Shown here: in pieces, positions 58,933-64,000 of the stretch | Layout: each line of letters begins with the position of its first letter | Position numbering within the stretch: the stretch's first letter is position 1 | From: Methyloligella sp. GL2 | GTDB lineage: Bacteria; Pseudomonadota; Alphaproteobacteria; Rhizobiales; Methyloligellaceae | NCBI RefSeq assembly: GCF_013341275.1 | Contig: NZ_CP054476.1 | Coordinates: forward strand, 2,158,988 to 2,222,987 | Length of the DNA stretch: 64,000 nt | Direction of reading: 5' to 3' | Position numbers and translations under genes: made by a program | The notes under the pieces: generated by a model | Databases searched by the model: none | What the model saw: the letters and a program-made list of their open reading frames with translations, nothing else | What the model was told of the DNA's origin: nothing

Positions 58933-59202
58933 CTAAGCTGCTGCGCCCGAAGACTTCGTCTCGGAAATGATGTTCTTCACGCGATCGACAACAGATCCGA
59001 CCGTCGCAAACGCCTCGACTTCTTCGTTGGCATTATACGGAATTTCGATACCAAAGGTATCTTCAATATCGAACACGATCACGGCCAGGTCGAGCGACTC
59101 GATCTCCAGCTCGCTGAGCGGAGTCTCCAGCGTGACGTCCTTCGTCGGATCCTTCATGTTCTTGCGCAAAATCTCGATGATTTTGTCAGCCACATCGTCC
59201 AT
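58933..59202 (-). CDS. Acyl carrier protein, specialised type
   Basis: 89 residues. The 4'-phosphopantetheine serine is Ser36 in ELEIESLDLAV; the usual D-S-L is E-S-L here. Helix two continues as VIVFDIEDTFGIEIP, with a family-like acidic surface. The region NANEEVEAFATVGSVVD and a Ser/Ala tail are unlike the housekeeping AcpP. GGGAGAG precedes the ATG. It is the first gene of ACP-KAS-DsbA on the minus strand. Sequence and context suggest a dedicated carrier for the adjacent synthase; AcpXL- or NodF-like use is possible but I see no lipid A or nodulation genes. Confidence 0.93.
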   Translation of the reverse strand: MDDVADKIIEILRKNMKDPTKDVTLETPLSELEIESLDLAVIVFDIEDTFGIEIPYNANEEVEAFATVGSVVDRVKNIISETKSSGAAA

Positions 59203-59572
59203 AATTACTCTCCCTGCCCCGTCTACGGGGTCCGATCGAATGGGTCCCTGAGCTAATTCATAGCTAATGCAAGGGCAAGTCGCGGAATGGAATAGACTTA
59301 AAATCTTTTCCAGTCTACCGGCTCGTGTTGCAATCGCTCCCTAGCCGAGGGTTCTCATCCCCAACAAAATTGGCGTTTTTACGCCTCGCTGCGCCACGGT
59401 TTCAGCATATTTGCTACCGTTCAGCAGATTGGCTCGTTCCGGTTGTCCCGTCCTTTGTATACTAATTCTCCAAAGCGGGCCCAACAAGAGTCTGCCTTGC
59501 ACCCGCTCAACGCGTTAGACGTAACAGCCTACGAGTTAGACCAAAAAGTCTTTAAGAAAGAGCCAAGAGCTC
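59203..59572. other. Gap between the divergent ACP and acyl-CoA synthetase genes
   Basis: 370 bases, AT-richer than the genes, with no supported frame. It should hold two divergent promoters. I see TTGCAT and TTGCAA hexamers on the minus strand but no convincing -10 partner at 16-18 bases, so no promoter is called. Confidence 0.5.
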
Positions 59573-61387
59573 ATGGAGAGGAACATAAAGACGGAGGGTC
59601 GACGCTCGCCTCTAAAGCAGAGCGCCCCTGGATGCAAGGGGCGTCCTGACGCACCTATAGAGGCGAATCGCAAACCCTGGCTGAAACATTACCCGGACGC
59701 TATCGACTGGGAAATGCCGCTGAAGCCTGAACTTCTGACCGATATGTTTGATCGCTCGGTAGCGACATATCGGTCACGGTCCTGCACATATTTTCTAGGG
59801 CGGCGCCTCAGCTACGGCGAAATCGGCGACTTGGCCGATAAAGCGGCAAAGGGTCTGCAAAGCCTCGGAATCGGCAAGGGCACGCGTGTCGGACTGCTTT
59901 TGCCCAATACGCCGACCTATCCGATCTATTATTTCGGCGCGCTGAAGGCTGGCGCCACGGTGGTCAATTTCAATCCGCTCTACAGCGACGAGGAAATTGC
60001 CAATCAGATCGCCGATAGCGGCATCGATCTGATGGTGACGCTGGATCTCGCCCTCACCTTTTCCCGGGTGGAGACGGCGCTGGCCAGCGGCGTCTTGAAA
60101 CGCGCGGTGATCGCCTCGTTCACAAAATTGCTGCCGGCACTGAAATCGGCGTTTGCGCGCATTTCACCGCACATTCGGCTGGCCAAGCCGAAGACATCAA
60201 AGATGCGTGATCGCATCGTTCTGGAGGCGGAGCTGCTGGATAATGACGGGCGCTACCAGGTCCCCGCCCTCACGCCGGACGATATCGCGGTGATGCAATA
60301 TACCGGCGGCACCACCGGCACGCCGAAGGGGGCGATGCTCAGCCACGCCAATCTCACCATCAATGTGGCGCAGGTGAAGGCTTGGGCACAGCTGGAGGGC
60401 GACGACCAGAAGCGCATCCTTGGAATTCTGCCCTTCTTCCACGTCTTCGCCATGACCGGGGTGATGAATTTCGGCGTCTCGGAGGGAATGGAAATCATCC
60501 TGGTGCCGCGCTTCGATCTGGTCGGCACCTTGAAGCTGATCGACAAGCTGAAGCCCAATCTGATGCCGGGGGTGCCGACGCTGTTCGGCGCCATGATCCG
60601 CTTTCACGGCATCGGCAAATTCGACCTCACCTCGCTGCGGCTCTGCATTTCCGGCGGGGCGGCACTGCCTTTGGAGATCAAGCACGATTTCGAGAGGATC
60701 GCCGGATGCCATCTGATCGAGGGCTACGGCTTGAGCGAGACTTCGCCGGTGGCCACCTGCAATCCGATGGACCGGCCGCCGAAGGAGGGCTCGATCGGCC
60801 TTCCCCTCCCCGGCACCGAGCTTTCCATCCGCTCGCTGGAGGATCCGGCGAAGGAGATGCCGCAAGGCGAGAGCGGCGAGATCTGCATTGCCGGGCCGCA
60901 AGTGATGGCGGGGTATTGGCGGAACCAGGCGGAAACCGAGGCTACCTTCACCGGGCGATTCTTCCGCACTGGCGATGTGGGCTATATGGACGAAGAAGGC
61001 TTCGTCTTCATCATCGACCGGATCAAGGACATGATCACCTCCTCCGGGTTCAACATCTATCCGCGGCGGATCGAGGATGCGCTTTATACCCACCCGGCGG
61101 TCCAAGAGGTCACGGTGATCGGCATTCCCGATACGTATCGCGGGGAAGCGCCGAAGGCCTTCGTCAAGCTGAAAGCGGACCAGGAGGTCAGCGAGGAAGC
61201 GCTGGTCGGCTTCCTCAAGACCAAGCTGGCGAAGATCGAGATCCCGACCGAGATCGAGTTCCGCGACGAGCTGCCCAAGACCATGGTGGGCAAGCTCTCC
61301 AAGAAGGAGCTGGTGGCAGAGAGCGCCGGCAAACATGCCGGCGCTCAAAAGAAAAGCGGCGGCCCGAAGGACCGCCGCTCGTCTTAA
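59573..61387 (+). CDS. Long-chain acyl-CoA synthetase (FadD-like AMP-binding enzyme)
   Basis: Activates fatty acids to acyl-CoA via acyl-AMP. 604 residues; the first 30, basic and not conserved, suggest that a later start is possible. Motifs are the P-loop MQYTGGTTGTPKGAML, LPFFHVFAMT, PTLFGAMIRF, the EGYGLSETSP adenylation motif, FRTGDVGYMDEEGFVFIIDR with the hinge Asp/Arg, and KTMVGKLSKKEL with the C-terminal lysine. The pattern fits FadD. The last 20 codons also form hairpins that may be the terminator of the opposite gene. Divergent from the ACP-KAS operon; a thiolase gene is 1.3 kb downstream. Confidence 0.93.
   Translation: MERNIKTEGRRSPLKQSAPGCKGRPDAPIEANRKPWLKHYPDAIDWEMPLKPELLTDMFDRSVATYRSRSCTYFLGRRLSYGEIGDLADKAAKGLQSLGIGKGTRVGLLLPNTPTYPIYYFGALKAGATVVNFNPLYSDEEIANQIADSGIDLMVTLDLALTFSRVETALASGVLKRAVIASFTKLLPALKSAFARISPHIRLAKPKTSKMRDRIVLEAELLDNDGRYQVPALTPDDIAVMQYTGGTTGTPKGAMLSHANLTINVAQVKAWAQLEGDDQKRILGILPFFHVFAMTGVMNFGVSEGMEIILVPRFDLVGTLKLIDKLKPNLMPGVPTLFGAMIRFHGIGKFDLTSLRLCISGGAALPLEIKHDFERIAGCHLIEGYGLSETSPVATCNPMDRPPKEGSIGLPLPGTELSIRSLEDPAKEMPQGESGEICIAGPQVMAGYWRNQAETEATFTGRFFRTGDVGYMDEEGFVFIIDRIKDMITSSGFNIYPRRIEDALYTHPAVQEVTVIGIPDTYRGEAPKAFVKLKADQEVSEEALVGFLKTKLAKIEIPTEIEFRDELPKTMVGKLSKKELVAESAGKHAGAQKKSGGPKDRRSS
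61347..61379 (-). terminator. Minus-strand terminator of the DUF2147 gene, inside the end of the synthetase gene
   Basis: On the minus strand, AGCGGCGG (61372-61379) and CCGCCGCT (61355-61362) form a stem that is directly followed by TTTTCTTTT (61347-61355). A second perfect 10-bp hairpin, GAGCGCCGGC/GCCGGCGCTC, lies at 61321-61346. Both lie within coding sequence of the opposite gene. Confidence 0.7.
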
Positions 61388-61411
61388 ACCGTCTTTTTCA
61401 GACTTTCCCGG

Positions 61412-62554
61412 CTACTGCTGCGCCACCGAGGTGATGGTCTGCGACGTCGCCGCCTGTTGCGGCTGCGGCTGCAGCAGCCAAGGCGCCTCACGCCGGATCC
61501 GCTTCAGCCGGCGCCGGTCGCGCCAGGACAGATGATCCTGCTGCAGAAGCGCCTGAGCCTCGGCATAAGCCTGAGCGTAGGCATCCATCTGGGCAGGACG
61601 CTGATCGGGCATCGGCACGGAGTCGGCAGTCGCCGTGCGCGGGATCGACTGGGTGCTCACCGGATCCATCGGAGAGCCAGCAGCGGACGCCATCACCGGC
61701 CTGGGGGCCGGTTTGGGTGCGGCCTGGCGCGGAGCCGGGGCGACAACCTGCTGATAGGCTACCGGCTGCACCATCGGCTTGGTGCTGACCAGATACATGT
61801 TGGAGGGATCGCCCTCCATCACCTGGGGCGGCGAATCCGGGCTCGCCGTCGTCAGCACGAACCCGTAGCCCGCCGTGGCGTCCTTGTGGGACGGCGGCAG
61901 CGAAGGCCGCAGCACATCGGCATTGGCGCTGTGGGTCTTCGTGGTGAAGGTCGGCACACCGCCCGCGCTGGCCTCAATCGTCTTGGCCTCGATTGCCTTG
62001 GGCTCGGCTGCCGGCGCGCGATTGACCGCAGGCTCGACCGCCGGCGTCGCCGGCTCCTCGTTCTTGACCTCAAGCTGCTCCGGCTCGGCCGGCGTCTCGG
62101 GCTCGGGATTGAACGTGGTCCGGGTCCAGGTCTTCTGGCCGCACAGGAACATCGCCAGGCAGCCCTTGAGCAAGATCTGGTTGGAGGAGACGAGCGTCAG
62201 GGTCGCCTTGTATGTTCCGCCGTCTTCCGGGTTGTAGATCTGGCCCTTCCAGCTGTTGCGGCTGTCGGGGACAAGGCCCTGGAAGATCGGCAGGCCGATA
62301 ATCGTCCGACCGCGCAGCGCAGGATTTTCGTTGCGCGCATCGTGCAAGGGCTCGCCCCTGCTGTTGGTCGGATCCCGCAGCCAAACGATCTTGCTGCAGA
62401 GCTGATTGTTGCCGCAGGAGCTAATCTGCAGCTTGGCGGCACCATCCTCCTTCAGCCAATAGCCGACAGGAGTCGCGGCCGAGGCTTGGGCGGATAGGCC
62501 AAATAACGCCAGGACCGATAGGCCCAAGGTCGCAGCGAACCATTGATGCTTCAT
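61412..62554 (-). CDS. DUF2147 domain exported protein with Pro/Ala-rich tail
   Basis: 380 residues from the ATG at 62554, with a very good ribosome site GAGGAGGTG. A signal peptide covers about 1-25 (GLSVLALFGLSAQASA/A). Residues 28-150 form the DUF2147 domain (PVGYWLKEDGAAKLQISSCG, NPALRGRTIIGLPIFQGL, WKGQIYNPEDGGTYKATLTL, LKGCLAMFLCGQKTWTR) with paired cysteines. After that come about 230 residues rich in Pro, Ala, Glu and Gln, with a basic RDRRRLKRIRRE patch near the end. DUF2147 folds as a lipocalin-like barrel in known cases; function is unknown. Single gene between convergent fadD-like and the thiolase. Confidence 0.85.
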   Translation of the reverse strand: MKHQWFAATLGLSVLALFGLSAQASAATPVGYWLKEDGAAKLQISSCGNNQLCSKIVWLRDPTNSRGEPLHDARNENPALRGRTIIGLPIFQGLVPDSRNSWKGQIYNPEDGGTYKATLTLVSSNQILLKGCLAMFLCGQKTWTRTTFNPEPETPAEPEQLEVKNEEPATPAVEPAVNRAPAAEPKAIEAKTIEASAGGVPTFTTKTHSANADVLRPSLPPSHKDATAGYGFVLTTASPDSPPQVMEGDPSNMYLVSTKPMVQPVAYQQVVAPAPRQAAPKPAPRPVMASAAGSPMDPVSTQSIPRTATADSVPMPDQRPAQMDAYAQAYAEAQALLQQDHLSWRDRRRLKRIRREAPWLLQPQPQQAATSQTITSVAQQ

Positions 62555-62705
62555 AAGCACCTCCTCGAATTGGGCACCGCCAACGCTTTGCAAGCGTCAG
62601 CATAACTCCGAACCCCCTGTTCCCTGCAAGTCCCGTTACCCGGGCTATAGGCTCTTTTTATGACCGGCTTGGGCCGGTTCTTAGCCTTTTGGCAGTGGAG
62701 CGCCA

Positions 62706-64000
62706 TCATACAGCCTCCGTGCCGGCCCCTGCGGCCGTGCTTTCTGCCGAATTCGCCTGTGTCGCTCCGGTCATTGCCGGCTCCGCGTTTTGGCTCTTTG
62801 GGTCAGTCTCCACCCCTTCGAGGATGGCTGCAACCCCCATTCCGCCTGCGGTGCACACAGAAATCAGGCCCCGGCGGCCGGCGCTTTCGCTCAGCAGCTT
62901 GCCCATAACCGGCAAGATGCGGCCGCCCGTGGCAGCAAAAGGATGCCCGAAAGCGATGCTCGAACCCTTAACGTTCAGCTTTTTACGATCGATTTTCCCC
63001 AAAGCCGCGTTCCGCCCCAAACGCTCCCGGCAATAGCCGTCACTTTCCCACGCAGCCAGGGTCGCGAGGACCTGCGCTGCAAACGCTTCATGTATTTCAT
63101 AGTAATCGAAGTCTTGCAGTTCAAGGTTGCAGGCCGAAAGAAGTTCGCTAACGGCGATGGTTGGGGCCATTAAAAGCCCTTCGCCGGCGGTAAAATCCAC
63201 AGCCGCGGTGCGCCCGGTGGTCAAATAGGCCAGAATCGGCAGGTTGCGGGCCTTGGCCCAGTCCTCCGAGGCGAGCAGCACGGTGGAAGCGCCATCGGTC
63301 AGCGGGGTGGCGTTGGCCGCGGTGATGGTGCCGCCCTCGCGGTCGAAGGCCGGCTTCATCTCCGCCATCTTCTCCAGCGAGATATCGGGGCGGATATTGT
63401 TGTCCATGAAGATTCCGGCGCAGGGGACGACCAGATCGTCCATAAAGCCTTCCTCATAGGCGGCGGCCGCCTTTTTATGGCTCTCATAGGCGAGCTCGTC
63501 CTGGGCTTCGCGGGTGATTCCCCATTCCTTGGCCATCAGCTCGCAATGCTCGCCCATGGTCAGGCCGGTGCGCGGCTCGGCGGTGGATGGCGGCTGTGGG
63601 GCGAGTTCGCCGGGGCTGAAGCCCTTGAAGGCGGCCAGCTTGTCGCCGACGCCCTTGGAGCGGGATTGGGTGATCAGGCGGCGGGCGAATTTGCGGTTAA
63701 ACACCACCGGCGCATCGCTCACCGTGTCGGCGCCCATGGCGATACCGGATTCGATCTGCCCTGTGGCGATCTTGGCGGCGATTCCAAGGGCGGCCTGAAG
63801 GCTGGTGCCGCAGGCCTGCATCATGGTGGTGGCCGGGGTGGTGGGGCTGAGCTCTGAGCCGATCACCGCCTCGCGGGCCAGGTTCCAATCCTTGGCGTGA
63901 GTGACCACGGCGCCGCCGGCCACCTCGCCGATATGGGCACCATGCAGCGCGTATTGGTCGACCAAGCCTTTGAGGGCGGCCTCCAGCATGTTCAGATTGG
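62706..64000 (-). CDS. Acetyl-CoA C-acyltransferase (thiolase), 5' end outside window
   Basis: Cleaves 3-ketoacyl-CoA in fatty-acid beta-oxidation (FadI/FadA type). At least 430 residues are present, and the frame is open to the window end with no start needed. The nucleophile is in MQACGTSLQA, the acid-base residues in YYEIHEAFAAQ, GHPFAATGGR and SVCTAGGMG, all intact. It resembles the FadI branch by length and by the RKFARRLITQ region. The last 30 or so residues, rich in Ala, Thr, Ser and Gly, extend past the usual thiolase end. Together with the synthetase at 59573-61387 this supports fatty-acid use. Confidence 0.93.
   Translation of the reverse strand, partial: NLNMLEAALKGLVDQYALHGAHIGEVAGGAVVTHAKDWNLAREAVIGSELSPTTPATTMMQACGTSLQAALGIAAKIATGQIESGIAMGADTVSDAPVVFNRKFARRLITQSRSKGVGDKLAAFKGFSPGELAPQPPSTAEPRTGLTMGEHCELMAKEWGITREAQDELAYESHKKAAAAYEEGFMDDLVVPCAGIFMDNNIRPDISLEKMAEMKPAFDREGGTITAANATPLTDGASTVLLASEDWAKARNLPILAYLTTGRTAAVDFTAGEGLLMAPTIAVSELLSACNLELQDFDYYEIHEAFAAQVLATLAAWESDGYCRERLGRNAALGKIDRKKLNVKGSSIAFGHPFAATGGRILPVMGKLLSESAGRRGLISVCTAGGMGVAAILEGVETDPKSQNAEPAMTGATQANSAESTAAGAGTEAV

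Overview
The window is a GC-rich, gene-dense piece of an alphaproteobacterial chromosome, most like the Rhodospirillales in the broad sense (an inference from gene content and order). Supporting evidence is a bacterial homologue of the mitochondrial complex I subunit NDUFA12 beside a DUF2155 gene, the order aroQ-accB-accC-aat, the order rne / amidase / PBP1A / prfB, a suf operon led by an IscS-type desulfurase, glnB-glnA, and a B12-dependent ribonucleotide reductase. I found no rRNA, tRNA, CRISPR array, insertion sequence, prophage or plasmid gene. Most of the window is core genome. The accessory-looking parts are an autotransporter gene (52985-56923) and several families of intergenic palindromic repeats.

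Layout. 1-1779: end of glnB, then glnA with a strong terminator. 1975-5181: a small membrane protein, a thioredoxin-fold protein and a Tat-exported PhoX-type phosphatase. 5182-10072: parE and a DEAD-box helicase, separated by dense repeat clusters. 10073-17463 (minus strand): iscS-like, sufB, a 100-residue unknown, sufC, sufD, sufS, sufT, sufA, read from a promoter at 17618-17646 that overlaps an IscR-like site. 17755-25854: alpha/beta hydrolase, anmK, tyrS, a very large AsmA/YhdP-type envelope protein and a bactofilin. 25950-34693: prfB with an intact programmed +1 frameshift, PBP1A, a periplasmic amidase and RNase E with a large acidic insertion. 34773-43495: aminotransferase, M48 protease, DsbA-like protein, aroQ, accB, accC, aat, DUF2155, methyltransferase and NDUFA12. 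43804-52220: nrdJ, a histone-H1-like protein, a BLUF photoreceptor, a CinA-type protein, sfsA, map and radC. 52985-56923: an autotransporter whose reading frame is broken by one in-frame TAA. 56947-64000: a DsbA-like protein, a ketoacyl-ACP synthase with its own acyl carrier protein, an acyl-CoA synthetase, a DUF2147 protein and a partial thiolase.

How the genes work together. The suf operon carries a complete Fe-S assembly kit with two different desulfurases. The PBP1A, amidase, bactofilin, anmK and AsmA-like genes are all cell-envelope functions. aroQ-accBC, the ACP/KAS pair, the acyl-CoA synthetase and the thiolase cover aromatic and fatty-acid metabolism.

The signals I rate highest are the nonsense codon inside the autotransporter repeats, the prfB frameshift site, the paired NrdR-like sites and codon-use break at nrdJ, the unknown small protein translationally coupled to sufB, and the RNase E leader hairpin. 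I saw nothing that I would call a clearly new multi-gene system.
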